Source: Polaromonas sp. (GTDB taxonomy: Bacteria; Pseudomonadota; Gammaproteobacteria; Burkholderiales; Burkholderiaceae). From it: a stretch of 22,735 bases of DNA. Shown piece by piece: positions 1 to 7,320 of the stretch. The notes beneath the pieces were generated by a model, which worked only from the letters and a program-made list of their open reading frames with translations, had not been told where the DNA came from and ran no database searches. The stretch lies in the NCBI GenBank assembly GCA_013823505.1, contig PNMH01000063.1, forward strand, positions 1-22,735, given 5' to 3'. A program made the position numbers and the translations under genes. How positions within the stretch are numbered: position 1 is the first letter of the stretch; the number at the start of each line of letters is the position of its first letter.

Positions 1-37
1 GCGGGTTCCCGTGTGAAAGTAGGTCATCGTCAGGCTC
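1..37 (+). rRNA. rrf: 5S ribosomal RNA, 3' end (partial)
   Basis: The first bases read as the 3' end of a beta-proteobacterial 5S rRNA: the segment around GTGTGAAAGTAGGTCATCG and the closing CAGGCT, which pairs with the 5' end of the molecule, are characteristic. The gene begins before the window, so this is the end of an rRNA operon running on the plus strand. The exact 3' end (36-38) is judged from the family and not measured. A long hairpin follows directly. Confidence 0.88.
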
Positions 38-48
38 TTACCCAGCCC

Positions 49-94
49 CCCAAACCCCCTCGTGCCTCCCGGTACCTGGGGGTTTGGGCTTTCT
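49..94 (+). terminator. Intrinsic terminator of the rRNA operon
   Basis: CCCAAACCCCC (49-59) pairs perfectly with GGGGGTTTGGG (78-88), an 11-bp stem with an 18-nt loop, followed by CTTTCT. It sits about 12 bases after the 5S end, where rRNA operon terminators are expected. It may also insulate the convergent gene ending at 140. Confidence 0.85.
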
Positions 95-139
95 GGGGTC
101 AGATGCTGATGTATCTGCTAGGCGCGTTGGAAGGTTCTG

Positions 140-1093
140 TCACGCATCGAAGACTCTATCGCCTTCCACCCGAAGCGCATTCCCCTTTGCCAGTTCGTTG
201 AGCAGTGACTGAAGGGAGGCGCGAAGCGTGCCACCCTCCGGCTCTGTGGGGCGCTGTTCAATGCGTGTGATGTACGGGTTGTTGACGTACCACGTAAAAA
301 GCTCGTCGAGGGTGACAGATTGCCACTCAAGCAGTTTGAATTTCAGAAGCACTTTCAGTGCATAGCGGCTGTGCTTTTCTGGGTTCTTGGAGAACTGTTC
401 CAGGCGGCTTCTAGCTCTCTGCAGCGCGCCATCCACGTCTTCAAAAACGCCTCCGTGACCAGGAATAACCGCTGCAGGCTTCAAAGCTTCGATGAGCGTC
501 AAGGTCTCGGCCACTTCTTCAAATGCGTCGATGCCCTCAAGCTCTGGAAACACGACGCCAAAGCCGTTTTGCCAGAGGGCATCTGCGGAAATCAGCAGTC
601 TGCTTTGGGGTTCAAAAAGGACGACCGAATGTGGGTCGTGCCCTTTCGCAGCGTGGATCTCCCAGGAGCCATCACCAAGGAGGACATTGGTCCCCGGCGT
701 GAGGATGCCTTGAAACTGAAATGGCGGGCAGCTCTGCCCGGTCGGCTCATGGCTGAGTTCCACGGGATCCCAGTGAGCGACTGCGTTGGCCTGACCTGGC
801 GGGATGAACGTCTCGAGGTTGGGGTACGCCGACTGAAGCACGGCATTTCCGCCGCAATGATCACTGTGCAAATGGGTGTTCAGCAGCCGATCCAATGGCT
901 TGGTCCCAAGAGCCTCGTGGACGAGGGTCAAGGTCTGGCTGGAATGGGTGCAGTAGCCTGAGTCCACCAGCGCTGTCGAGTCGTTCCCCGTGAAGAGGAT
1001 GTTGTTCGAAGAGAGCCAGCCTCGTTCAAAAACAGATGCACCGACGTGAGCCAAGCGAGAGGCAATGGATGTCAAAGCGTGCGATTCGTTCAT
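140..1093 (-). CDS. MBL-fold metallo-hydrolase
   Basis: This is a 317-residue metallo-beta-lactamase-fold protein. The zinc-binding motif THLHSDHCGG gives His74, His76, Asp78 and His79. Further likely ligands are His152 in AAKGHDPHS, Asp171 in ISADALW and His213 in PGHGGVF. This ligand set is typical of glyoxalase II-like and related hydrolases, but the substrate cannot be read from sequence. There is no signal peptide, so it is probably cytosolic. The gene converges on the rRNA operon terminator and lies 52 bp downstream of the hypothetical gene 1146-1883, so the two could be co-transcribed. No clear Shine-Dalgarno precedes the ATG. Its base composition (about 50-55% GC in the lines I counted) is well below that of the flanking genes, which suggests acquisition from elsewhere. 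Confidence 0.88.
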   Translation of the reverse strand: MNESHALTSIASRLAHVGASVFERGWLSSNNILFTGNDSTALVDSGYCTHSSQTLTLVHEALGTKPLDRLLNTHLHSDHCGGNAVLQSAYPNLETFIPPGQANAVAHWDPVELSHEPTGQSCPPFQFQGILTPGTNVLLGDGSWEIHAAKGHDPHSVVLFEPQSRLLISADALWQNGFGVVFPELEGIDAFEEVAETLTLIEALKPAAVIPGHGGVFEDVDGALQRARSRLEQFSKNPEKHSRYALKVLLKFKLLEWQSVTLDELFTWYVNNPYITRIEQRPTEPEGGTLRASLQSLLNELAKGNALRVEGDRVFDA

Positions 1094-1145
1094 GGCGTAT
1101 GCAGTCTGAGAAAGGGAATTGATGGCGTCGCTAAAACTTGGTGCC

Positions 1146-1883
1146 TCAACTGCCCCGAGTGAGTTCTTGGCTTAACGCGCGTTCGCAAGACGCCATGTCT
1201 TGGTCAAACAATGCGTCTACCCACCCCGCCTCGCGCTGTCTGATGGTGTCGAGGAACGGTCGGGCATCGCCCATGGCGGCGAAGGCATCGAACCCGCTTT
1301 CGAGAAAATGCTGGAGCGTGTCGAGCCCCGCGGCGCGGGCAGGGTTGCGCATCATGCGGAGTCCAAGACGCAGCGACTTCATGCGGGTGAGGCGTTGAAG
1401 CTCCAGTCCCATGTGATGCACCACCGCCAGCTGCCGGTCGCGCGCCACGCGTGCATCTGTGAGCCGCCAAGCAAGGATGTAGCGTTCTGCAGGTCCGATC
1501 GATGCATCCATGCCCAGCCAGTGGGAGGCCAACTGGTGGTCCAGCACCTCCGTCAACGCATGTGTCTCTGCCAAGTCCACCGCAAGCTGTGCCACAGCAT
1601 CCGGGAAAAGGCGTTCAAGGGCGCCGGCAATGCGCGCGAACTGCGCATCGCGCCTTGCAAAATCGTGCACCCCATACAGCTCATCGAGAAAAAACCGAGT
1701 CGCGGGTGCGTAGCTGGGATGCACCAGAAAGTCGGCATAGGTGCCCCGAAAGCGGCGTGCCTGCAGCTCTTTGACCGCGTCCAGCGCAGTTTGCAAACCA
1801 ACGGCCTGAGCCTGCGCGCGCAACTCGCCCACCCGCGCAAGATGCATCCGGATCAGGTCGCTGGGAGTGTTGGGTGGGGTCAT
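1146..1883 (-). CDS. Conserved hypothetical protein with FFLDELYG motif
   Basis: This is a 245-residue, mostly alpha-helical soluble protein with no signal peptide or membrane segment. The most distinctive stretch is residues 44-85, containing RFRGTYADFL, ATRFFLDELYG and DFARRDAQFARI. I believe similar FFLxDLYG proteins are common in Burkholderiales and Rhodocyclales, but I know of no function. The frame stays open upstream to 2156. I chose the ATG at 1881-1883 (MTPPNTPSD) because longer versions would cover the divergent neighbour's promoter and first codons, and the extra residues look like non-coding translation. It is divergent from the hydrolase at 1987, with 103 bp between them, and may be co-transcribed with the MBL gene at 140-1093. 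The name should stay 'hypothetical'. Confidence 0.75.
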   Translation of the reverse strand: MTPPNTPSDLIRMHLARVGELRAQAQAVGLQTALDAVKELQARRFRGTYADFLVHPSYAPATRFFLDELYGVHDFARRDAQFARIAGALERLFPDAVAQLAVDLAETHALTEVLDHQLASHWLGMDASIGPAERYILAWRLTDARVARDRQLAVVHHMGLELQRLTRMKSLRLGLRMMRNPARAAGLDTLQHFLESGFDAFAAMGDARPFLDTIRQREAGWVDALFDQDMASCERALSQELTRGS

Positions 1884-1986
1884 GAACAGGCTGATGAAGG
1901 CAAAACAGTCTAGCCGGGCGAAGGTGGCATCGGTGTCACACAAGGTCAAACCCCATGCCGACCATTTGCCGTGCCATAGTTTGCCC

Positions 1987-2979
1987 ATGAACCCCAGCAA
2001 GCAGCCTGATCCAAATCCTCCCCGTTCACGTTCGTCTTCGCTCGCCCACCTGCAACAGGGTTTGTTGACGGTTGCTGTCGCTGTCGCGTTGGCCTGGACA
2101 CTCTGGACCTCGTCCGACGCGAAGTTCGCCACGTGGGTCCGCTTGGCTGTGATCACGCTGGGCTACGCTGTGATCCTGGGTTTGGAAACGGTGGGCGCTG
2201 CGGTCATCAACCACTCAGACGCAGCACCTCGCGCCAGTAAAAGCGAATGGTTCAACGCCTGGTGGCAAGAGGTAAGGGTGGCGCCGCAGGTCTTCGCCTG
2301 GCGCCAGCCGTTCCGTTGGCGGCGGCTGCCCGACACGCTCATGGCCCAGCCTGCTTCAGTGCCTGCGGTGGTGCTGATCCATGGCTTCTTTTGCAATCGG
2401 GGCTTTTGGCTGCCTTGGATGGAGCAATTGCAAACGCAGGGCATCCCCTATGTGTCGGTCAACCTGGAGCCGATTTTCGGATCGATCGATGAGTACGCCC
2501 CCATCGTTGACGAGGCAGTGATACGGGCCACAGCGCTGACGGGGCGTGCGCCCACCCTGATCTGCCACAGCATGGGAGGCCTCGCGGCGCGTGCCTGGAT
2601 GGCCGCCACGCCCGGAGCCGCGTCGCAGGTGCGAAACATCATCACCATCGGCACGCCACACCGCGGCACTTGGCTGGCCCGTTTCAGCCACCTGGCCAAC
2701 GGCCGCCAAATGCGCCACGACTGCGATTGGCAACAAAGCCTGGTGGCACGTGAACTGGCGCTTCACCCGCAGCGCAACGCGGGACTGTTTGTCTGCTGGT
2801 ACAGCAACACGGACAACATCGTCTTTCCCGCTTCCACCGCCACCTTGCCGGGGGCCGACAACCGCCTCGTGAGGGGGGCAGCCCATGTGGCGTTGGCCTT
2901 TCACCCGAGGGTGATGGCGGAGTCGCTGGCGATGGTGGCGTCTGCCGGCAAGTCTCCAAGCGAACGCACGGCTTCGTAG
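1987..2979 (+). CDS. Membrane-anchored alpha/beta hydrolase (esterase/lipase)
   Basis: This is a 330-residue alpha/beta-hydrolase. Two hydrophobic segments (about residues 25-42 and 52-72) precede the catalytic domain, suggesting an inner-membrane anchor. The oxyanion region is VVLIHGFFCNRGFW (128-141). The nucleophile elbow is CHSMGG (Ser195), with Cys where Gly is usual. The acid is probably Asp276 in NTDNIVFP and the base His300 in GAAHVAL. The IGTPHRGTWLA segment is typical of lipase/esterase and triacylglycerol-lipase-like members; the substrate is unknown. An in-frame ATG exists at 1867, but 1987 (MNPSKQPDP) leaves room for a divergent promoter and removes a tail overlapping the neighbour. 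The last 79 bp overlap phhA on the opposite strand. Confidence 0.85.
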   Translation: MNPSKQPDPNPPRSRSSSLAHLQQGLLTVAVAVALAWTLWTSSDAKFATWVRLAVITLGYAVILGLETVGAAVINHSDAAPRASKSEWFNAWWQEVRVAPQVFAWRQPFRWRRLPDTLMAQPASVPAVVLIHGFFCNRGFWLPWMEQLQTQGIPYVSVNLEPIFGSIDEYAPIVDEAVIRATALTGRAPTLICHSMGGLAARAWMAATPGAASQVRNIITIGTPHRGTWLARFSHLANGRQMRHDCDWQQSLVARELALHPQRNAGLFVCWYSNTDNIVFPASTATLPGADNRLVRGAAHVALAFHPRVMAESLAMVASAGKSPSERTAS

Positions 2980-3755
2980 AGCGGTGCGAAGTCGGGTGCG
3001 GTCATGTCGAACAACTGGCCGAAGCTGTCGATGACGAAGTAGGTGGCCTGGTAGTCGTCGATCTTGTAACGGGTCCGCATGCAGCGCAGCAGATCCAATC
3101 CAATGCGTTGTGGCTCAAGGCTCGTGACGCTGTGGCGCAGTTCACCCGACGAACTCAGGATACCAGCGCCATACGCTCGCAGTCCGTCGGCTTGTCGAAT
3201 CAAACCAAATTCGATCGTGTACCAATACAGCCGCGACAGCAGCTCGCCGGCGCCCAGGTCGTGCGCCTTCAAGCCGCCGGCGCCGTAGCGCTGCACGTAG
3301 TCGGCGAACACTGGGTTGAACAACAACGGCACGTGCCCGAACAAATCGTGAAATACATCGGGCTCGACCACGTAGTCGAACTCATCGGGACTGCGGATCC
3401 AGTCCGTCACCGGAAAGCGCCGGTGCGCGAGCAAGTCGAAAAATGGACGCTCAGGAATGAGCCCGGGCACGGCCACCAGCTCCCAACCGGTGGCTGGCTT
3501 CAGCCGCGCGTTGACGTCCTCGAACTGCGGGATGCGGTCACGAGCCCCCAAAGACGGCAGCGCTTCGATGAACGCATCACAGGCCAGGCCCGGCAGCAAC
3601 GCGGTCTGCCGCTCGTACAGACGGCGGTAAGTGTCGTGATCCGCCTCGGTGTAGGCGGCCCAGTTCTGCGCGCAGGTGTAGTCGGCCTGAGCCCGCGCGT
3701 AATCGCCGCGCGGCGGGCGCTCGCTGGCGCCATAGACAACGGGTTCCACCGCCAT
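2901..3755 (-). CDS. phhA: Phenylalanine 4-monooxygenase
   Basis: This 284-residue enzyme hydroxylates L-phenylalanine to L-tyrosine using O2, tetrahydropterin and non-heme Fe(II). The iron ligands are visible as His136 and His141 in VFHDLFGHVP and Glu182 in WYTIEFGLI, with spacing matching Chromobacterium PAH (138/143/184). Length fits the single-domain bacterial form without an ACT regulatory domain. It begins one base after the stop codon of hppD (TGA-C-ATG), so translation is probably coupled and both come from the hppD promoter. The products follow in pathway order: Phe to Tyr here, then after transamination HPPD converts 4-hydroxyphenylpyruvate to homogentisate. The last 26 codons overlap the 3' end of the convergent hydrolase gene; the C-terminal tail after PLYEAVRSL is poorly conserved in the family and probably tolerates this. 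Confidence 0.97.
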   Translation of the reverse strand: MAVEPVVYGASERPPRGDYARAQADYTCAQNWAAYTEADHDTYRRLYERQTALLPGLACDAFIEALPSLGARDRIPQFEDVNARLKPATGWELVAVPGLIPERPFFDLLAHRRFPVTDWIRSPDEFDYVVEPDVFHDLFGHVPLLFNPVFADYVQRYGAGGLKAHDLGAGELLSRLYWYTIEFGLIRQADGLRAYGAGILSSSGELRHSVTSLEPQRIGLDLLRCMRTRYKIDDYQATYFVIDSFGQLFDMTAPDFAPLYEAVRSLGDLPADATIASDSAITLG

Positions 3756-3756
3756 G

Positions 3757-4887
3757 TCAGGCTTTCAACACACCGCGGCGCACCTGGTCCAGCTCCATCG
3801 TCTCGAACAGCGCCTTGAAGTTGCCCTCGCCGAAGCCCTGGTTGCCTTTGCGCTGGATGAACTCGAAGAAGATTGGGCCGAGCTGGTTCTCGCTGAAGAT
3901 CTGCAGCAGCAGTTCACCCGGCATGCCATCCACGAGGATGTTGCGCTGCTTGAGCGCTTCCACGTTTTCGCCGTGGTTCGGGATGCGTTTGGGCAGCAGC
4001 TCGTAGTAGGTCTCGCTGGTGTTGAGCAGCTTCACACCGCTGAGCTCCAGCGCGTCCACGGTGTCGTACAGGTTGGTCGAGCCCATGGCGATGTGCTGGA
4101 TGCCTTCACCGTGGTACCGGTCCAGGTACTCCTGAATCTGCCCGGCCTTCTCGTTGCCCTCTTCGTTGATCGGGATGCGGATCTTGCCGCAGGGGCTGGT
4201 CATGGCTTTGCTCTTCACACCAGTGGCCTGACCTTCGATGTCGAAGTAACGAACCTCGCGGAAGTTGAACAGGCGTTCGTAGAAGCCGGCCCACTCATCC
4301 ATGCGGCCGCGGTGCACGTTGTGCGTGAGGTGGTCGATGTAGGTCAGGCCATGGCCCACCGGGTTCAGGTCGGCGCCGGAGTTCTCACCGATCGGTTGGA
4401 AGTCCACATCGAAGAAGCCGATGTTGCCGATATCGCCGGTCTTGGCGCCGTGCTTGCCACGCCACTGATCGATGAAGTAAATGATGGAGTCGCCAATGCC
4501 CTTGATGGCGGGAATGTTCAACTCGCCCAGGCCGGCCGATTGCGCATAGCCCCAAGCGCCCAGCGAAATGGCGCGTTCGTAGGCCGCCTTCGCATCGGCA
4601 ACCCGCAGCGCAATGGCACACACGCTCGGACCGTGCAGGCGCGCGAAGCGTTGCGCGAAGCTGTCGGGTTCGGCGTTGATGATGAAGTTGATCTCACCTT
4701 GGCGGTACAGCGTCACCGCTTTGCGACGGTGCTTGGCGATCGGCTTGAAGCCCATGCGCTCGAACAGCGCACCCATGGCCACCGGGTCGGGTGCCGCGTA
4801 CTCAATGAACTCGAAACCATCGGTGCCCATGGGGTTCTCCCAGGCAGTCGAGTCGGTATGGACGGCGGTGGGCAATGCGTTGTTCAT
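3757..4887 (-). CDS. hppD: 4-hydroxyphenylpyruvate dioxygenase
   Basis: This 376-residue enzyme converts 4-hydroxyphenylpyruvate and O2 to homogentisate and CO2 in tyrosine catabolism. It has two vicinal-oxygen-chelate domains. The C-terminal one carries the iron triad: His186 (YIDHLTHNV), His265 (GIQHIAMGS) and Glu342 (PIFFEFIQRKG). The C-terminal signature GFGEGNFKALFE is present. The reading frame is open upstream to 5154, but the ATG at 4885-4887 is preceded by CCGGAGA at proper spacing and gives the expected length; the longer start would run through the neighbouring regulator. It is the first gene of the hppD-phhA unit and is divergent from an Lrp/AsnC regulator with 125 bp between the starts. 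That arrangement suggests control by that regulator. Confidence 0.97.
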   Translation of the reverse strand: MNNALPTAVHTDSTAWENPMGTDGFEFIEYAAPDPVAMGALFERMGFKPIAKHRRKAVTLYRQGEINFIINAEPDSFAQRFARLHGPSVCAIALRVADAKAAYERAISLGAWGYAQSAGLGELNIPAIKGIGDSIIYFIDQWRGKHGAKTGDIGNIGFFDVDFQPIGENSGADLNPVGHGLTYIDHLTHNVHRGRMDEWAGFYERLFNFREVRYFDIEGQATGVKSKAMTSPCGKIRIPINEEGNEKAGQIQEYLDRYHGEGIQHIAMGSTNLYDTVDALELSGVKLLNTSETYYELLPKRIPNHGENVEALKQRNILVDGMPGELLLQIFSENQLGPIFFEFIQRKGNQGFGEGNFKALFETMELDQVRRGVLKA

Positions 4888-4990
4888 GTCTGTCTCCGGA
4901 ATCGTGGGAAAGGTCGGGCAATTCGCCACTGTATCGGCGCAGCCTGTCACGATTTCAGCGTTTTGTGGCGCTCCGCTTGTCCCTCTTGCA

Positions 4991-5008
4991 GGAATGCTGC
5001 ATAGTTCC
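4991..5008. promoter_or_regulatory. Candidate operator dyad between hppD and the Lrp gene
   Basis: GGAA-N3-TGCA-N3-TTCC forms an 18-bp interrupted dyad in which all 12 specified bases are symmetric. It ends 4 bp before the ATG of the Lrp/AsnC gene. Lrp-family proteins bind degenerate dyads of about 15 bp and usually autoregulate, so this could be an operator. The site is short and a chance match cannot be excluded. I could not assign convincing -35/-10 boxes to either divergent gene. Confidence 0.3.
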
Positions 5009-5012
5009 CAAA

Positions 5013-5486
5013 ATGGACGCACTGGACAAGCTGGATCGACACATTTTGCGCAGCCTGCAGGCCGACGGGCGCGCCACCTACGACCAGATCGCCGAGACGG
5101 TGGGGCTGTCGCCCAGCGCCGTGTTGCGCCGAGTGCGCCGGCTCGAAGAAGCACAGGTCATCGACCGCTACGTGGCGTTGGTGCGGCCGGAAGCGGTGGG
5201 CCTCGGTCTCACCGCTTATGTGAATGTGCGGCTGGAGAAACACGCCGGCAGCGCCAAGCGCAACCCCATGGACGAGTTCCGGGCCAGTGTCATGGCGTGG
5301 CCCGAAGTGGTGGAGTGCGCGGCGCTCACCGGCGACATGGACTTTCAGTTGCGACTGGTGGTGGCCGACATGGCCGCGTATTCGCGTTTCATCATGGACA
5401 CCCTGCTCAAGCACCCCAGCGTGCAGGACTGCAAGACCAGTTTTGTGATGGACCGTGTGAAAAGCACGACTGCGTTGCCACTCTAG
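5013..5486 (+). CDS. Lrp/AsnC family transcriptional regulator
   Basis: This 157-residue protein has the standard Lrp/AsnC architecture. An N-terminal helix-turn-helix (residues about 5-52: LDRHILRSLQADGRATYDQIAETVGLSPSAV in the sequence, then RRVRRLEEAQVIDRYVA) is followed by an alpha/beta RAM ligand-binding domain (about 66-145), which includes AALTGDMDFQLRLVV. These regulators oligomerise and sense amino acids. The start at 5013 (MDALDKLDRHI) gives the canonical N-terminus; the frame is open back to 4875, but that would overlap hppD. No strong Shine-Dalgarno is seen. The gene is divergent from hppD-phhA, so a role as phenylalanine/tyrosine-responsive regulator of that pair is likely by context but unproven. 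Confidence 0.92.
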   Translation: MDALDKLDRHILRSLQADGRATYDQIAETVGLSPSAVLRRVRRLEEAQVIDRYVALVRPEAVGLGLTAYVNVRLEKHAGSAKRNPMDEFRASVMAWPEVVECAALTGDMDFQLRLVVADMAAYSRFIMDTLLKHPSVQDCKTSFVMDRVKSTTALPL

Positions 5487-5498
5487 GAGCCGAACCAG

Positions 5499-5513
5499 GC
5501 GACCGGCGGTCGC
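5499..5513 (+). terminator. Short hairpin after the Lrp gene (weak terminator candidate)
   Basis: GCGACC-GGC-GGTCGC is a 6-bp GC-rich stem with a 3-nt loop, starting 13 bp after the Lrp stop codon. There is no T-tract, so termination here would need Rho or be partial. Confidence 0.3.
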
Positions 5514-5593
5514 TCCCAGCCCGCCCATCGGGAAACCGCCCATTTAGGGGCTCCAGTCCTTGTCGATATAGGGATAACCCGTACAGTTCCGCC

Positions 5594-6331
5594 ATGGTCA
5601 ACCCCACCCGATGGTTCAAGTCTGCAACTCCACCCGCCCAGGCGACGGTGGGCACGGTTGCGAGCGCTGCGCGCACGTCGGACGACCGCCACTTTCCGTC
5701 CAGCAGCGTGGTGGTGCCCATCCGCTCCATCGGGCCTGGACAACGCGATCGCATCCTCGCCCATCTGCTCGCCCTGGAGCCGCACGACCGCTACCTGCGC
5801 TTCGGTTACGCCGCCAACGACGAGCAGATCACGCGCTACGTGGATCAACTCAACTTCGAGCGCGACGAACTCTTCGGCATCTTCAACCGCCGGCTCGACC
5901 TGATCGCCATGGCCCATCTGGCCTTCTCGGTCGATCCGCAGTACACCAGCTGCGCCGAGTTCGGTGTGTCGGTGGCCAAGAGCGCTCGGGGTCGCGGGTA
6001 CGGCAGCCGGTTGTTTGAGCGCGCCGTCATGCACGCGCGCAACGAAGGTGTGACGCAGCTCTTCATCCATGCGCTGTCGGAAAACACCGCCATGCTCAAG
6101 ATTGCTCGCCATGCGGGCGCGATCATCGAGCGCGACGGCTCCGAGTCCGAGGCCCACCTGCGGCTGCCGCCGGCCGACTTCGATTCGCGCGTGACCGAAC
6201 TGGTCAACCAGCAGGTGGCCCTCACCGACTACCACCTCAAGGTCCAGGCCAAACAGTTCTGGCGCTTGCTGAGCGTGTTGCAGGACATCCGTCAGGGCGT
6301 GCGCGAAGCCCGCGAACGCGTTCGCGGCTAA
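5594..6331 (+). CDS. GNAT family N-acetyltransferase
   Basis: This 245-residue protein carries a GNAT fold from about residue 38 to 190. Motif A, which binds the acetyl-CoA pyrophosphate, is VAKSARGRGYGSRLFERA (residues about 127-144, RxRGYGS type). It is followed by the motif B-like segment LSENTAMLKIARHAGA. The N-terminal 35 residues are low in order, and a C-terminal helical extension (about 195-245) lies beyond the fold. The substrate is unknown; similar proteins occur as stand-alone GNATs in beta-proteobacteria. The ATG at 5594 (MVNPTRWF) was chosen because the open frame upstream (from 4613) runs antisense through hppD and across the Lrp gene. No close operon partner exists: 107 bp separate it from the Lrp gene, and a terminator follows. 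Confidence 0.85.
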   Translation: MVNPTRWFKSATPPAQATVGTVASAARTSDDRHFPSSSVVVPIRSIGPGQRDRILAHLLALEPHDRYLRFGYAANDEQITRYVDQLNFERDELFGIFNRRLDLIAMAHLAFSVDPQYTSCAEFGVSVAKSARGRGYGSRLFERAVMHARNEGVTQLFIHALSENTAMLKIARHAGAIIERDGSESEAHLRLPPADFDSRVTELVNQQVALTDYHLKVQAKQFWRLLSVLQDIRQGVREARERVRG

Positions 6332-6351
6332 CGCCCCGTCCCTGCATCGGC

Positions 6352-6370
6352 GCGGCCTGGCCGCATTTTT
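6352..6370 (+). terminator. Intrinsic terminator after the GNAT gene
   Basis: GCGGC-CTG-GCCGC is followed by ATTTTTG, a compact rho-independent terminator 20 bp after the GNAT stop. The T-tract overlaps the candidate -35 of the next promoter. Confidence 0.55.
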
Positions 6371-6398
6371 GCTTGGAGTCACCGGCTTGCGGTATCCT
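6369..6398 (+). promoter_or_regulatory. Candidate sigma-70 promoter for corC-lnt
   Basis: TTGCTT (6369-6374), an 18-bp spacer and TATCCT (6393-6398) make a plausible promoter, with transcription predicted to start near 6405. This supports GTG 6429 over the ATG at 6369 as the corC start, because the ATG would lie in the promoter itself. Both boxes match the consensus only moderately. Confidence 0.35.
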
Positions 6399-6428
6399 TT
6401 CGCACCGTTACAACTCCCCCAACCTTCA

Positions 6429-7295
6429 GTGGCCGAATCCCCTCCCAGCGGTGGGCCGCAGCGCAGCCTGCGGCATGTCGACAAACGTGGTTTCCTGCAA
6501 AAGCTCGCGGAGTTCATTCACCCCGGGCCGGACTCCAAAGACGAGCTGATCGAGACCCTCGCGGACGCTGAGGACAACGACATCATCAACGCCGAGTCGA
6601 GGGTGATGCTCGAAGGCGTGATCCGCATCGCAGACATGACCGCTGGCGACGTGATGGTGGCCACACCGCGCATGGATGTGCTGGACATCGACGCGCCATT
6701 CGACGAAATGCTGCACTTGGTCATCGACACCGCGCACTCGCGCTTTCCGGTGTTCGAAGGCGAGCGCGAAAACATCATCGGCATCCTGCTGGCCAAAGAT
6801 CTGCTCAAGCTGCAGCGCGCGCCCGAACTCAACATCCGCGCCTTGCTGCGCCCGGCGACCTTTGTGCCCGAGACCAAAGGGCTCAACGACCTGCTGCGCG
6901 AGTTCCGGGGCAACCGCAACCACCTCGCCATCGTGATCGATGAGTTTGGCCGTGTGGCAGGTCTCATCACCATCGAAGACGTGCTGGAAGAAATCGTGGG
7001 CGAGATCGAAGACGAGTTCGATGTGGCGGAAGACGAAGGCGACGTGTTTGCGCTGGCCGACAGCACCTGGCGCGTCAGCGGTGACACATCGATCGAGCGC
7101 ATCAACGAGTCGTTCGGCCTCAAGCTGCCTGAGGACGACTTCGACACCATCGGCGGCATGATCGCCCACGCCATGGGCCATGTTCCCAAACGGGGTGAAG
7201 TTCACGAGCTCGAAGGCCTGCGCTTTATCGTGCTGCACACCAAGGGCGGTGCGGTGAAGTGGTTCAAGGTTTCGCCGGTTCCGGCCGAGCCCTGA
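6429..7295 (+). CDS. corC: CorC/HlyC-family CBS-domain protein
   Basis: This 288-residue cytosolic protein resembles E. coli YbeX/CorC. Two CBS domains lie at about residues 72-130 (MVATPRMDVLDIDAP) and 140-195 (HLAIVIDEFGRVAGLITIED in the sequence). A C-terminal CorC_HlyC transporter-associated domain follows (about 205-282, DFDTIGGMIAHAMGHVP). CorC was named for magnesium/cobalt efflux, and YbeX has also been linked to ribosome metabolism; the precise role is unsettled. I placed the start at GTG 6429 (MAESPPSGG) because an ATG at 6369 overlaps the likely promoter and terminator and adds residues unlike the family. It stands 25 bp before lnt, the same corC-lnt pairing found in many proteobacteria, so co-transcription is likely. 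Confidence 0.9.
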   Translation: MAESPPSGGPQRSLRHVDKRGFLQKLAEFIHPGPDSKDELIETLADAEDNDIINAESRVMLEGVIRIADMTAGDVMVATPRMDVLDIDAPFDEMLHLVIDTAHSRFPVFEGERENIIGILLAKDLLKLQRAPELNIRALLRPATFVPETKGLNDLLREFRGNRNHLAIVIDEFGRVAGLITIEDVLEEIVGEIEDEFDVAEDEGDVFALADSTWRVSGDTSIERINESFGLKLPEDDFDTIGGMIAHAMGHVPKRGEVHELEGLRFIVLHTKGGAVKWFKVSPVPAEP

Positions 7296-7320
7296 GCGCC
7301 GCCCCGAGCCAGCCCCGTTT

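Noticed and set aside
13..201. Open frame of 62 codons across the 5S end and terminator
   Set aside because: It runs through the rRNA 3' end and the hairpin, so it is not a gene.
3754..5004. 416-codon plus-strand open frame antisense to hppD
   Set aside because: hppD on the other strand has complete catalytic motifs; the antisense frame is an effect of high GC and has no recognisable motif.
5560..5587. TTGTCG-N16-TACAGT as promoter of the GNAT gene
   Set aside because: The -10 would end 6 bp before the ATG, implying an almost leaderless transcript; the boxes are only 4/6 each.
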